Part shown: one piece after another, positions 1 through 8,156 of the stretch
Numbering within the stretch: the first letter of the stretch is position 1
Layout: each line of letters begins with the position of its first letter
Origin: Deferribacter thermophilus
GTDB taxonomy: Bacteria > Chrysiogenota > Deferribacteres > Deferribacterales > Deferribacteraceae
Direction of reading: 5' to 3'
DNA length: 64,000 nucleotides
Assembly (NCBI RefSeq): GCF_049472675.1
Contig: NZ_JAPNXM010000004.1
Span: 146,848 to 210,847 of the forward strand
The notes under the pieces: generated by a model
What the model was told of the DNA's origin: nothing
What the model saw: the letters and a program-made list of their open reading frames with translations, nothing else
The model's database searches: none
Translations under genes and position numbers: made by a program

Positions 1-150
1 TTTAATTGTTATACAATCAAGGTGGGTGGAAGCATATTTAATTTTATCACTATCTTTATCAATCAATACAACATTTTTATTTTCTGTGATTAGATGGGAA
101 GCAAGGTTATAACCTACTTCCCCTGCACCAACTATGATAATATTTTTCAT
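1..150 (-). CDS. trkA: TrkA-type potassium uptake regulator, N-terminal part (cut by window edge)
   Basis: Only the first 50 codons are present; the gene runs off the left edge. The protein begins MKNIIIVGAGEVGYNLASHL, a Rossmann dinucleotide-binding fingerprint (GAGEVG), and continues to an acidic strand end in VVLIDKD. This is the usual start of TrkA, the cytoplasmic NAD-binding regulatory subunit of Trk potassium uptake systems. The ATG lies 39 bp downstream of the hflC stop on the same strand, so it may be cotranscribed with hflKC. The RCK_C domain cannot be seen, so another RCK_N protein is possible. Confidence 0.75.
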   Translation of the reverse strand, partial: MKNIIIVGAGEVGYNLASHLITENKNVVLIDKDSDKIKYASTHLDCITIK

Positions 151-189
151 GCTGGCCACTATAATAAATTTTTATTAAAAATCAATTGC

Positions 190-1044
190 TTATTTTAAGC
201 TTTTTAACATCTTATATATTTCACTATTTGTTGATAAAAATAATTTAGTTTTGTTATCAAAGCTGTTTTCATAAACTTCTAATTTTTTAAGGAAATCGTA
301 AAATTCGGGATCTTGGCTAAAGGCATCTGCATAAATTTTAATAACCTTTGCATCAGTCTCCCCTTTAATTTCTTGAACTTTTCGGTATGCTTCAGCAAGT
401 ATTATTGTGCGCTCCTTTTCAGTTTTAGCTCTTATCTTTTGGGCTTCTTCATACCCTTCAGATCTATACTGTTTTGCTATCCTTTCCCTTTCTGCTTTCA
501 TTCTGGCGTAAACAGCTTTTTCATTTTCTGGAGGTAAATCTGCTCTTTTGATTCTTATATCAACTATTTCTATACCAAAATCTTTGGCCTTGAGTTTTGA
601 TGCTATTGTTACATTTTTCATGATTTCATTTCTATTTTTGGAAACTACATCAATAAGATCATGTTTGCCTAATTCTATTCTCATTTCAGAATAGATAATA
701 TCATCGATTCTAGCAAGTGCACTTCTGACATCTCTAAATGATAGATAAAATTTTAAAGGTTCTATAATTTTCCATCTGCAATAATTATCCACAACGAGCG
801 CTTTTTTATCTTTTGTTAAAATTTCTGATGGTGGAGCATCATACTCCATCAGTTTTTTACTAAAAAATATTATATTTTGAATAAATGGTAGTCTGAAGTA
901 TAAACCTGGCTCTGTAATTGTTTTTTTTGGTTTACCTAATTGGGTTATGATAGCGTATTCAGTGACATCAACAACAAAGAAGAAGCTTTTATATCCAATA
1001 ATTAGAACAAAAATTATTATAAAAATTATACTACCTTTTTTCAT
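190..1044 (-). CDS. hflC: HflC, membrane protease modulator (SPFH/band 7 family)
   Basis: This 284-residue protein has one N-terminal membrane segment (about residues 6-25) followed by an SPFH/band 7 domain that opens with FVVDVTEYAIITQLGKPKK. The domain carries the family features of an IVDIRIKRADLP segment and a charged helical tail (AKTEKERTIILAEAYRK). HflC pairs with HflK to form a large periplasm-facing cage around the FtsH protease and modulates its activity. The gene begins inside the end of hflK (14 bp overlap) with GGAG a few bases before the ATG, so translation is probably coupled. Confidence 0.9.
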   Translation of the reverse strand: MKKGSIIFIIIFVLIIGYKSFFFVVDVTEYAIITQLGKPKKTITEPGLYFRLPFIQNIIFFSKKLMEYDAPPSEILTKDKKALVVDNYCRWKIIEPLKFYLSFRDVRSALARIDDIIYSEMRIELGKHDLIDVVSKNRNEIMKNVTIASKLKAKDFGIEIVDIRIKRADLPPENEKAVYARMKAERERIAKQYRSEGYEEAQKIRAKTEKERTIILAEAYRKVQEIKGETDAKVIKIYADAFSQDPEFYDFLKKLEVYENSFDNKTKLFLSTNSEIYKMLKSLK

Positions 1045-2017
1045 TGTTTTCTCCAGTTTTTAATCTTTCAAGCCCTATCAATGGGGTAAGATTTTTAAAA
1101 TCAGCATCAAATATATATTTTTCACTTCTTTGCAATATTTTTTCTAATGTGTCAAAATATAGTCTTTTCTTTGTAATTTCAGGTGCAGTTTTATAGCTCT
1201 TTAGTGTTTCTAAAAATCTATAGGCATCCCCTTTTGCTTTTTCAATTCTTTCTTTTTGATATGCTTCAGCTTCTAATATCATAGATGCAGCTTTAGCTCT
1301 GGCTTTGGGGATAATTTCATTAGCATAAGCTTCAGCTTCATTTATAAATCTGTTTTTATCCTCTCTAGCACTTGCTACATCCTTAAAGTATTTTATGACA
1401 GGATCAGGTGGCTCTACATCTTGAAGTTGTACAGCTACAATTTTTACCCCAGTTTGATAATCATCTAATATCCTCTGTAAAATTTTTTGTGTTTCAATTT
1501 GGATTCTGTTTTTCCCAGTTGTTAATATTTCGTCTATATTTTCCTTTCCTGCAACTTCCCTTATTGTAGCTTCTGCAGCATCTTTAATAGTCTTAGGTAC
1601 ATCAATTACATTGTATAAGTATTTAGAAATATCATAAATTTTATATTGGACAATAAAATCAATATTTACAATATTTTCATCTCCTGTTAGCATTAAAGAT
1701 TCTTCTTTAACAGTTTTGTAACCTCCATTTCTTAAATTTCTAAACCCTATTTCTATTCTGTGAACCTTAGTGACTTCAGCTTTATCTACCGTTTCTATGG
1801 GGTAAGGAAGATGATAATGTGGCCCAGGACCTACAATTTTTATTATTTTTCCAAACCTTTTTACTACTGCTTGTTCGTTAGGTTTTACTATAAATACACC
1901 TGATAAGAACCAGACTACAATTAGAAGCAGACCTATAACAGTTAAAATAGTCCCTTTATACTTGAATTTTGGTAATTTTAGCTCAAATTTTTCATCTCCC
2001 CAAGGGTTATTATCCAT
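1031..2017 (-). CDS. hflK: HflK, membrane protease modulator (SPFH/band 7 family)
   Basis: This 328-residue partner of HflC starts MDNNPWGDEKF, the glycine- and asparagine-rich type of N-terminus seen in HflK. One membrane segment follows at about residues 28-46, then the SPFH domain (FIVKPNEQAVVKRFGKI) and an alanine- and glutamate-rich helical region (INEAEAYANEIIPKARA). The frame is open to a TTG at 2030-2032, but GGAGG lies 8 bases upstream of the ATG at 2015-2017, so the ATG is chosen. The gene is divergent from the EF-G-like gene, and the 134-bp gap must carry both promoters. HflK and HflC act together on FtsH. Confidence 0.9.
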   Translation of the reverse strand: MDNNPWGDEKFELKLPKFKYKGTILTVIGLLLIVVWFLSGVFIVKPNEQAVVKRFGKIIKIVGPGPHYHLPYPIETVDKAEVTKVHRIEIGFRNLRNGGYKTVKEESLMLTGDENIVNIDFIVQYKIYDISKYLYNVIDVPKTIKDAAEATIREVAGKENIDEILTTGKNRIQIETQKILQRILDDYQTGVKIVAVQLQDVEPPDPVIKYFKDVASAREDKNRFINEAEAYANEIIPKARAKAASMILEAEAYQKERIEKAKGDAYRFLETLKSYKTAPEITKKRLYFDTLEKILQRSEKYIFDADFKNLTPLIGLERLKTGENNEKR

Positions 2018-2151
2018 CGAATTTTCCTCCAAATAGTTTTATGACATTATAACAGTATTTCATTTAATTACAATTGATAATTGAAACTTTTGACTTATTC
2101 TGTTAAACTTAAGTAAGTGTTTATATAAAACAAATTTTTCTGGAGGAGCCT

Positions 2152-4236
2152 ATGAATGTTAGTAATCCAGGCAACATAAGAAATGTAGCATTTATTTCGC
2201 ATGGTGGAGCAGGTAAAACAAGTTTGGTGGAAACTATTTTATTTAATGCTAAAGCTACAAACAGGATTGGTAGTGTTGATAATGGAACAACAGTAATGGA
2301 TTTTGACCCAGTAGAAATTGAAAGGAAAATTTCTATAAATTCTAAAGTGGCTTCAATTCTTTGGAATAAAAATATGATAAATATTGTTGATACACCAGGA
2401 TATGCAAATTTCTTGCATGAAACAAAAGTAGCATTATCAGCTGTAGGTGGAGCTGTTGTGATAGCAAGTGCCATTACAGGTGTAAAAGCTGAAACTGAAA
2501 GAGTGTGGAGATTTGCCGATGAGTTTGATTTGGCAAAACTAATTTTTGTAAATAAGATGGATAAAGAAAGAGCAGATTTTTTTAGAGCTTTGGGTGATAT
2601 AGAAAAATCCTTTGGAGTTACACCGTTGCCAATTTTCTTACCTATAGGTAAAGAAGACAATTTTAAAGGGATAGTGGATTTAGTAAGAATGAAAGCATAT
2701 ATCTATCCTGATGAGCCAACAGCAGATTTTAAAGAAGCTGAAATACCTTCAGATATGATGGATGAAGTCGAAAACTATAGGACTAAACTTTTAGAAGCTG
2801 TTAGTGAAACCGATGATGAGCTTATTGAAAAATATTTAGAAGGTGAAGAATTAACTGAAGAAGAGATTAAAAATGGTTTGAGAGAAGGGACTATTTCTAA
2901 AAGGTTTATTCCTGTGCTTTGTGGTTCTGCTGTAAAAAATATTGGAAGTAAATTTTTACTTGAGGCAATAATAAATTATTTACCTTCACCTTTAGAAAGG
3001 GAATATAAAGTTGCAATAGATACAAAAACTGGAGAAGAAGTGCCTGTAAAACCAGATGATTCAGAATTTATGGGCTTTGTATTCAAAACATTTATTGACC
3101 CATTTGCTGGTAAATTGACAATTTTTAGAGTGTATTCTGGTGAGTTATCCAATGATACTGAAATCTATAATACTACTAAAGGTGAGTTTGAGAAGGTTAA
3201 CCAGCTTTATCTCTTGCAAGGTAAAAACTTTATTAAAACAGATAAAGTAATAGCTGGTCAAATTGCTATGATCAATAAATTAAAATATACAACAACTTTT
3301 GATACTTTGACCTCCAAAAAGAGTAATTTAGAATTTCCAAAGGTTGAGGTACCTGATCCAGTTATTTCTTTTTCATTGCAACCAAAATCAAAAGATGATG
3401 AAGATAAAGTATCCAATGGACTACACAGATTGATGGAAGAGGATGTTGGTATTAGAGTTGAAAGAGATGAGCAGACTAATGAGTTATTGTTAAGCGGTAT
3501 GGGGCAAATGCATATAGAAGTTGTTGTGGAAAAGCTTAAAGAAAAATTTAAAGTAGAAGTAGAATTGAAAACACCAAAAGTTCCTTACAAAGAAACAATA
3601 AAAATTTCAGCAAAAGGTCAGGGTAAATATAAAAAACAAACTGGTGGCCGCGGACAATACGGTGATGTGTGGATAGAATTACAGCCACTTGAAAGAGGTG
3701 CTGGAATTCAGTTTGAAGATAGAATAGTCGGTGGTGTTGTACCAAAACAGTATATACCAGCTGTAGAAAAAGGGATAAGAGAAGCTGCACAAGAGGGGAT
3801 CTTGGCAGGATTCCCAATGGTAGATTTTAAGGCTATCCTTTACGATGGTTCTTATCATTCTGTGGATTCTTCTGAGCTTGCATTTAAGATAGCAGCATCG
3901 ATGGCGTTTAAAAAGGTTGCTATGGAAGCAAAACCAGTTCTTTTGGAACCTATTATGAACATTGATGTTTTTGTGCCTGAAGAGACTGTTGGTACAGTTT
4001 TGGGAGATTTAAATGCAAGAAGGGGTAGAATTATAAATGTTGAACCACAAATAAATGGTCAGCATATTAGAGCTCAGGTTCCAATGGCAGAAATTTTAAA
4101 ATATGCACCTGATTTAAGAAGTATGACTGGGGGTAGGGGTATGTTTACTATGGAGTTTAGCCATTATGAGGAGGTACCTACCCATATAGCAGAAAAGATT
4201 ATAGCTCAAGCTAAAGCAGAAAAAGAGAAAGAATAG
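2152..4236 (+). CDS. EF-G-like translational GTPase
   Basis: This 694-residue protein has the complete EF-G domain order: an N-terminal GTPase domain (P-loop SHGGAGKTSL, G3 DTPGYANF, G4 NKMD), domain II, and domains III-V ending in the EF-G C-terminal region (LGDLNARRGRI). The P-loop differs from canonical EF-G, which has AHIDAGKTT, and matches the divergent EF-G-like/EF-G2 branch found as a second copy in many bacteria. It stands alone rather than in a str ribosomal operon. A strong Shine-Dalgarno (TGGAGGAG) lies just before the ATG. It is expected to be a cytoplasmic ribosome-associated GTPase; whether it is the main translocase or a paralogue cannot be decided here. Confidence 0.88.
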   Translation: MNVSNPGNIRNVAFISHGGAGKTSLVETILFNAKATNRIGSVDNGTTVMDFDPVEIERKISINSKVASILWNKNMINIVDTPGYANFLHETKVALSAVGGAVVIASAITGVKAETERVWRFADEFDLAKLIFVNKMDKERADFFRALGDIEKSFGVTPLPIFLPIGKEDNFKGIVDLVRMKAYIYPDEPTADFKEAEIPSDMMDEVENYRTKLLEAVSETDDELIEKYLEGEELTEEEIKNGLREGTISKRFIPVLCGSAVKNIGSKFLLEAIINYLPSPLEREYKVAIDTKTGEEVPVKPDDSEFMGFVFKTFIDPFAGKLTIFRVYSGELSNDTEIYNTTKGEFEKVNQLYLLQGKNFIKTDKVIAGQIAMINKLKYTTTFDTLTSKKSNLEFPKVEVPDPVISFSLQPKSKDDEDKVSNGLHRLMEEDVGIRVERDEQTNELLLSGMGQMHIEVVVEKLKEKFKVEVELKTPKVPYKETIKISAKGQGKYKKQTGGRGQYGDVWIELQPLERGAGIQFEDRIVGGVVPKQYIPAVEKGIREAAQEGILAGFPMVDFKAILYDGSYHSVDSSELAFKIAASMAFKKVAMEAKPVLLEPIMNIDVFVPEETVGTVLGDLNARRGRIINVEPQINGQHIRAQVPMAEILKYAPDLRSMTGGRGMFTMEFSHYEEVPTHIAEKIIAQAKAEKEKE

Positions 4237-4245
4237 CTTTAGAGT

Positions 4246-5040
4246 ATGATTGAGCTGAATTTGCTCAAGTACTTTGATAAATCTTTTTCAGAGATTTATC
4301 AAATTGAGCATGGTGAGCTAAAAGAGGATAAATCTTCAAGGAGCAGGCCAAATTTCCTGCTCCTTTTTTATGGTCTGATTACGCTATTGTTGCTATTAGC
4401 AATTATTTTAACAGCTTCATATTACTTGGATAAGAAAAAAGAGAAAGAAGTCAGTAAAATTAATAATAAAGTTAAAAAAGAAGAAAACAAATTACCTGAG
4501 GATAAAAAATCTAATATTAAATATGTAAAAATAGGTGAAATTGAAATTATTGGTAATAATGATTTAAATAAATTTAATGAAAAAAAAGGGATTGCTAAGA
4601 AAGAGATTGCTAAAGCTAATGTTAAACCTGTTGTTAATACTAAAAAAGTTAGTGTCAAAACTAATAATAACAATACCTCTAATAAAAAGTTATCAATAAT
4701 GGTTAAAAGAATAGACGAAGATAAGTTACAAAATATTAAATCAATATTAAAAGGAACGGATAAAGAAATAAAAATAATTAAATCATATTATATACAGAAT
4801 ACAGTATGGGAGCTTTACCGAATTAACCCTTATTCAAAAAAGTATATTGCAGGAAGGCCTGTGACTTTTGTGAAAAAATTCAAATCTAAAGAAGAAGCAG
4901 TTCAATATGCAAAGGCTAAAAAAATAAATGCTCTGATAAAAAAGAGAAATATAAAAAATAAAGTTTATGATGTTAAAATATTAAATTTCAATGATAGAAA
5001 AGATATTCACGAATTTAAAAAACGTTTAGGTATAAAATAA
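4246..5040 (+). CDS. Lysine/asparagine-rich single-pass membrane protein, function unknown
   Basis: I do not recognise this 264-residue protein as a named family. It has a short cytoplasmic N-terminus, one clear membrane segment at about residues 37-61, then a low-complexity lysine- and asparagine-rich linker (about 65-145). The C-terminal 110 residues form a compact domain (KRIDEDKLQNIKSIL, WELYRINPYSKKYIAG, FKSKEEAVQYAKAKK). This plan, a membrane anchor, a long linker and a small alpha/beta C-terminal domain with an 'aromatic-x-hydrophobic, then A-A/K helix' pattern, resembles SPOR-domain cell-division proteins. That is a weak analogy, not an identification. It follows the EF-G-like gene by 9 bp and converges on rpsT. 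Confidence 0.6.
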   Translation: MIELNLLKYFDKSFSEIYQIEHGELKEDKSSRSRPNFLLLFYGLITLLLLLAIILTASYYLDKKKEKEVSKINNKVKKEENKLPEDKKSNIKYVKIGEIEIIGNNDLNKFNEKKGIAKKEIAKANVKPVVNTKKVSVKTNNNNTSNKKLSIMVKRIDEDKLQNIKSILKGTDKEIKIIKSYYIQNTVWELYRINPYSKKYIAGRPVTFVKKFKSKEEAVQYAKAKKINALIKKRNIKNKVYDVKILNFNDRKDIHEFKKRLGIK

Positions 5041-5056
5041 TAGATTATTTAGTAAA

Positions 5057-5076
5057 ATAAGGGGGAAACCCCTTAT
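5057..5076. terminator. Hairpin terminator between convergent genes (mainly for rpsT)
   Basis: A perfect 8-bp stem (ATAAGGGG/CCCCTTAT) closes a GAAA loop between the convergent membrane-protein gene and rpsT. On the minus strand it is followed by TTTTAC, so it best serves rpsT. There is no T-run on the plus side. Confidence 0.6.
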
Positions 5077-5082
5077 CTAATG

Positions 5083-5358
5083 TTATGCAGCGCTATTTTT
5101 TAGTGCCTGAAGTTTTTTAGCAAGTCTAGAAACTCTTCTGGCAGCTTGATTCTTATGGATTACACCTTTTGAATGAACTTTATAAATTATTTTTACAGCT
5201 TCGTTAAATTTTTTTTCGGCTTCTTCTATATTACCAGATTCTAAAGCCATTAAAAACTTTTTTGTATAAGTTTTCATCATTGATTTGTAAGATTTGTTTC
5301 TAAGTCTTCTCTTTTCATTTTGTCTAATTCTCTTTTTCGCAGATAAACTGTTTGCCAT
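5083..5358 (-). CDS. rpsT: 30S ribosomal protein S20
   Basis: This 91-residue basic protein starts MANSLSAKKRIRQNEKRR and contains the S20 signature HKNQAARRVSRLAKKL. S20 is a primary 16S rRNA-binding protein made of a three-helix bundle. The length is typical. It is a single-gene unit with a strong ribosome-binding site (GAGGTGAA just before the ATG), its own promoter at 5397-5425 and a hairpin terminator immediately downstream. Confidence 0.97.
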   Translation of the reverse strand: MANSLSAKKRIRQNEKRRLRNKSYKSMMKTYTKKFLMALESGNIEEAEKKFNEAVKIIYKVHSKGVIHKNQAARRVSRLAKKLQALKNSAA

Positions 5359-5396
5359 TCTTCACCTCTTATTTTTTTACAAATACAGCAGTGCGC

Positions 5397-5425
5397 TTAA
5401 TAACAAAAATATTTCTTCAAGTCAA
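5397..5425 (-). promoter_or_regulatory. Predicted sigma-70-type promoter of rpsT
   Basis: Read on the minus strand, TTGACT (5420-5425) and TATTAA (5397-5402) are separated by exactly 17 bases, about 40 bp upstream of the rpsT start codon. This is inferred from consensus only. Confidence 0.5.
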
Positions 5426-5449
5426 GTAAATTGTGTCTTTATTTGTAAT

Positions 5450-5986
5450 TTAAAAACTAGGTGGTGTTCCTACCCAAAATGCTTTTGCAAATTTATTTGT
5501 TTTATTTTTTATTTTGTGCGGCAAATTAGAACTAAAGTAAATCGATTCCCCTTCTTTTAAAACATATTCTTCATTACCTATAACGACAGTAATTTCACCC
5601 TCTAAAACATATCCAAACTCTTCTCCTGTGTGATTATAAAAATTAGACCCTGTTTCAGAATTTGGGTGCATTTCTAAGAGTAAAGGTTCTAATTTTCTGT
5701 TAACAAGTTTGCTTGCAAGAAAGTATATATCAAGGTTTTTGTTTTTTAATACTTTATAATCATCAAAACTGAATTTAGACACGACATTTCTTTCATCTTC
5801 AAATAACTCACTTATAGTTATACCTAAAGCATAGCAGATTTTTTTTAGTGAAGCTATTGACGGTGAGTTTTTCCCGTTTTCTATTTGGCTTATAAAACTC
5901 TTGGTAAACCCTGTTTTTTGTGATACATCTTCTAATGTCATTCCCAATCTTTTTCTTATTTCTCTTAATTTTGCACCGTAGCCCAT
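5450..5986 (-). CDS. XRE-family transcriptional regulator with C-terminal cupin domain
   Basis: This 178-residue protein joins an N-terminal helix-turn-helix of the Cro/CI type (residues 6-61; LGMTLEDVSQKTGFTKSFIS, QIENGKNSPS) to a C-terminal cupin_2 domain (about 105-172; HTGEEFGYVLEGEITVVIG, SIYFSSNLPHKIKNK). The family, which includes PuuR-like regulators, binds operators as a dimer and senses a small metabolite or metal through the cupin. It is divergent from the histidine kinase gene 81 bp away, so it may control itself and that gene. No ligand can be assigned. Confidence 0.85.
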   Translation of the reverse strand: MGYGAKLREIRKRLGMTLEDVSQKTGFTKSFISQIENGKNSPSIASLKKICYALGITISELFEDERNVVSKFSFDDYKVLKNKNLDIYFLASKLVNRKLEPLLLEMHPNSETGSNFYNHTGEEFGYVLEGEITVVIGNEEYVLKEGESIYFSSNLPHKIKNKTNKFAKAFWVGTPPSF

Positions 5987-6067
5987 CTTATCTCCTTGAT
6001 TTTAATTTATTTTTCAATTATATATTAAATTAATTATAAAATGTCAAGGGGGTAGTTAAAAATTAAA

Positions 6068-7012
6068 ATGCATAAGCAAGCTTTAATTACAACTATTTTG
6101 GTGATTTTTGGTTATATAATATTAAGTTTTAGTAAATTTCATTTGGTGGCTGATTTTTTTATTGTATTATATCTATTGTTTTTAACCTTTTTTATTGTCA
6201 AAAAATTAACTGATAAAGAAGAAGCTTTACAAGAAAAGATTGAAAATTTAAATCAAGCAACATCTGAATTAAAGGCTGCTAATGAAGAGTTACATGCTCT
6301 TAACCAGCAGTTGTTAAAATCTAAAAAGGAGTTGGAAACATATAAAAGTTATAGTGAAAATTTAATTTTAAATATGAATCACGAGATAAGAACTCCATTG
6401 AATTCTATTATTGGTTTTACAAAGCTTATGGTAGAAGATTTTGAAAGTTTAACCAGAGATGATATTAAATCTTCGATAGAGATGATTGATGAGTCAGCAA
6501 AAAGATTGAAATCTATTATTGATAATTTAATTCAACTATCAAAAAAGCCAGTATTTGAAATAGTTGATAAGGATATATGTGATAAGCCTAAATATTTGTT
6601 TGAGTCAATAGTTTCGACGATTAAAGGGTTGATTAAGAATAATGACAAGATTATCTTTGATTACAACATTCCTGAAAATATTCCTAATGTTAGTTTTAAA
6701 GAGTCAGTATTAAATAGTATACTTTTAAATATTGCCCTTGCTTCAGTAGTAAATACAGAGAAAGGTAGTATAGAGTTGAATATGTATGAAAGTGAGGAAT
6801 ATTTTATTGTAGAGTTTAAAGATACTGGAAAGCAAATTGATATTGAAAAAGTTAAAAACTATTTTGTAAAAACTGATGTTGAATTAAATACTAATGAGCC
6901 TGAATACAGGTTATTTGTTGCTAAACAACTTGCAGTTAAAAATGATGTAGATTTTCAAATAGAAAGCAATGAATATAGCAATAAATACATAATTAAGTTG
7001 AAGAAGTGTTAA
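6068..7012 (+). CDS. Membrane-bound sensor histidine kinase with degenerate ATP-binding domain
   Basis: This 314-residue protein has two N-terminal membrane segments (about residues 6-22 and 27-46), a coiled coil (50-98) and a clear HisKA dimerisation domain with the phospho-accepting His105 in NMNHEIRTPLNSIIGF. The following HATPase-like region is worn. The N-box is SILLNIALASVVNT with no NA-K pattern, the G1 box is reduced to DTGKQI, and no GxGLGL G2 box is visible (EPEYRLFVAKQLA stands there). No response regulator gene is adjacent. It may bind ATP poorly or serve as a phosphotransfer or scaffold protein. It lies 1 bp upstream of the hexapeptide-repeat gene. Confidence 0.75.
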   Translation: MHKQALITTILVIFGYIILSFSKFHLVADFFIVLYLLFLTFFIVKKLTDKEEALQEKIENLNQATSELKAANEELHALNQQLLKSKKELETYKSYSENLILNMNHEIRTPLNSIIGFTKLMVEDFESLTRDDIKSSIEMIDESAKRLKSIIDNLIQLSKKPVFEIVDKDICDKPKYLFESIVSTIKGLIKNNDKIIFDYNIPENIPNVSFKESVLNSILLNIALASVVNTEKGSIELNMYESEEYFIVEFKDTGKQIDIEKVKNYFVKTDVELNTNEPEYRLFVAKQLAVKNDVDFQIESNEYSNKYIIKLKKC

Positions 7013-7013
7013 A

Positions 7014-7550
7014 ATGAGAGAGGTTAAAGAAAGATTATTAAAAAGATTGCAAATAGGGGATAATGTTTTCTTAGCTAAGAGTTCAGTATTAGTAGGTGAT
7101 GTTTCAATTGGGGATGATTCGAGTGTATGGTTTAATGTAACGATTAGAGGGGATGTGGATTTTGTAGAAATTGGCTGTTGCTCAAATATTCAAGATAACT
7201 CAGTTATTCACTGTACTTTAAATAAATATCCAACAATAATAGGTGATTATGTTACGGTAGGTCATAGTGCTGTCTTGCACGGTTGCAAAATATCTAATAA
7301 CTGTTTGATTGGTATTGGGTCTATTATAATGGATGACTGTGAAATATTAGAAAATAGCTTGGTGGCAGCTGGTTCATTAATTCCGCCTGGTAAGAAATTT
7401 CCTCCTAATGTTTTGATTAAGGGTAGCCCTGCAAAGGTTGTAAGAGAATTAACCGAAGATGAGATTAGATCGATAAAAAATTATGCCTTGCGATATATTG
7501 AATATAAAAATGTTTATTTAAATTTGGGAAAATATAATAACTGTCTATAA
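7014..7550 (+). CDS. Gamma-carbonic-anhydrase-like hexapeptide-repeat protein
   Basis: This 178-residue left-handed beta-helix protein is built from hexapeptide repeats (SSVLVGDVSIGDDSSVWF onward). The three metal-ligand histidine positions of the gamma-CA/YrdA family can be seen: the VIHCT motif and the VGHSAVLHGC motif. It ends in the usual amphipathic helix (LTEDEIRSIKNYALRYIEY). Family members are cytoplasmic zinc- or iron-binding trimers, and many have no proven carbonic anhydrase activity. The start codon is 1 bp after the kinase gene stop, implying coupling. Confidence 0.85.
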   Translation: MREVKERLLKRLQIGDNVFLAKSSVLVGDVSIGDDSSVWFNVTIRGDVDFVEIGCCSNIQDNSVIHCTLNKYPTIIGDYVTVGHSAVLHGCKISNNCLIGIGSIIMDDCEILENSLVAAGSLIPPGKKFPPNVLIKGSPAKVVRELTEDEIRSIKNYALRYIEYKNVYLNLGKYNNCL

Positions 7551-7595
7551 ACTAACCATTTATTCAAATGTAGATCTTATTATATAAATTTAGTA

Positions 7596-7624
7596 TTGAA
7601 AAAACAAAACTTATATGTTATATA
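7596..7624 (+). promoter_or_regulatory. Possible promoter of the rimP-nusA-infB operon
   Basis: TTGAAA (7596-7601) and TATATA (7619-7624) are 17 bases apart in the 121-bp gap before rimP. A start near 7631 would place the terminator-like hairpin at the very 5' end of the transcript. The -10 match is only partial. Confidence 0.35.
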
Positions 7625-7631
7625 TCAAATC

Positions 7632-7658
7632 AAGTGGGCTTTGCCCACTTATTTTTTT
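7632..7658 (+). terminator. Strong intrinsic terminator, 14 bp before rimP
   Basis: An 8-bp perfect stem (AAGTGGGC/GCCCACTT) with a TTT loop is followed by ATTTTTTT. It probably ends the kinase/hexapeptide transcript. Because rimP starts only 14 bp beyond it, it may also act as an attenuator in the leader of the nusA operon. Confidence 0.85.
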
Positions 7659-7671
7659 GTAAAGGTAAGTT

Positions 7672-8148
7672 ATGGATGCTTTAGTTACTGGTATCATAGA
7701 AAAAGTTAAGAATTATCTTAATGAAAATATAAAAAATGCAGAGTTAGATATTTATGATGTCCAATTTCGAAGGGAAAGAACAGGTTGGGTTCTTCGTATA
7801 TTCATAGATGGTGCAAATGTTGGCTTAAATGAGTGTGTAGCTGTTAGTAAAAAAGTATCTAAATGGTTAGATGAAGTTGATATCATCCCTTATGAAAAAT
7901 ACAATTTAGAAGTATCTACTCCTGGAGCAAATCGAGAAATAAGGAGCTTGGAAGAATTTAAAAAATATATTGGGAGATATTGCAAGGTGAGGCTTAAAGA
8001 AGGTGATGAGTCTGGTCGTAAAAATTATAAAGGTATAATAAAGGATGTAATAGAAAGTAAGATTAGGATATTCGTTGAAGAAGAAAATAAAGAATTTGAA
8101 ATAGAGTATTCTCATATAAAAAAAGCAAATTTAGATATAAAGTTTTAG
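7672..8148 (+). CDS. rimP: Ribosome maturation factor RimP
   Basis: This 158-residue protein has the RimP N-terminal alpha/beta domain (DIYDVQFRRERTGWVLRIFI, then VSKKVSKWLDE) with the family motif YNLEVSTPGANREI, and a C-terminal SH3-like domain. RimP is needed for late 30S subunit maturation. The length is typical. AAAGGT lies 5 bases before the ATG. It is the first gene of the classic rimP-nusA-infB-rbfA-truB-rpsO-pnp order. Confidence 0.93.
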   Translation: MDALVTGIIEKVKNYLNENIKNAELDIYDVQFRRERTGWVLRIFIDGANVGLNECVAVSKKVSKWLDEVDIIPYEKYNLEVSTPGANREIRSLEEFKKYIGRYCKVRLKEGDESGRKNYKGIIKDVIESKIRIFVEEENKEFEIEYSHIKKANLDIKF

Positions 8149-8156
8149 GAGGAAAG

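Noticed and set aside
2018..2032. TTG start extending HflK by five residues
   Set aside because: It would lie on top of the GGAGG ribosome-binding site of the ATG at 2017.
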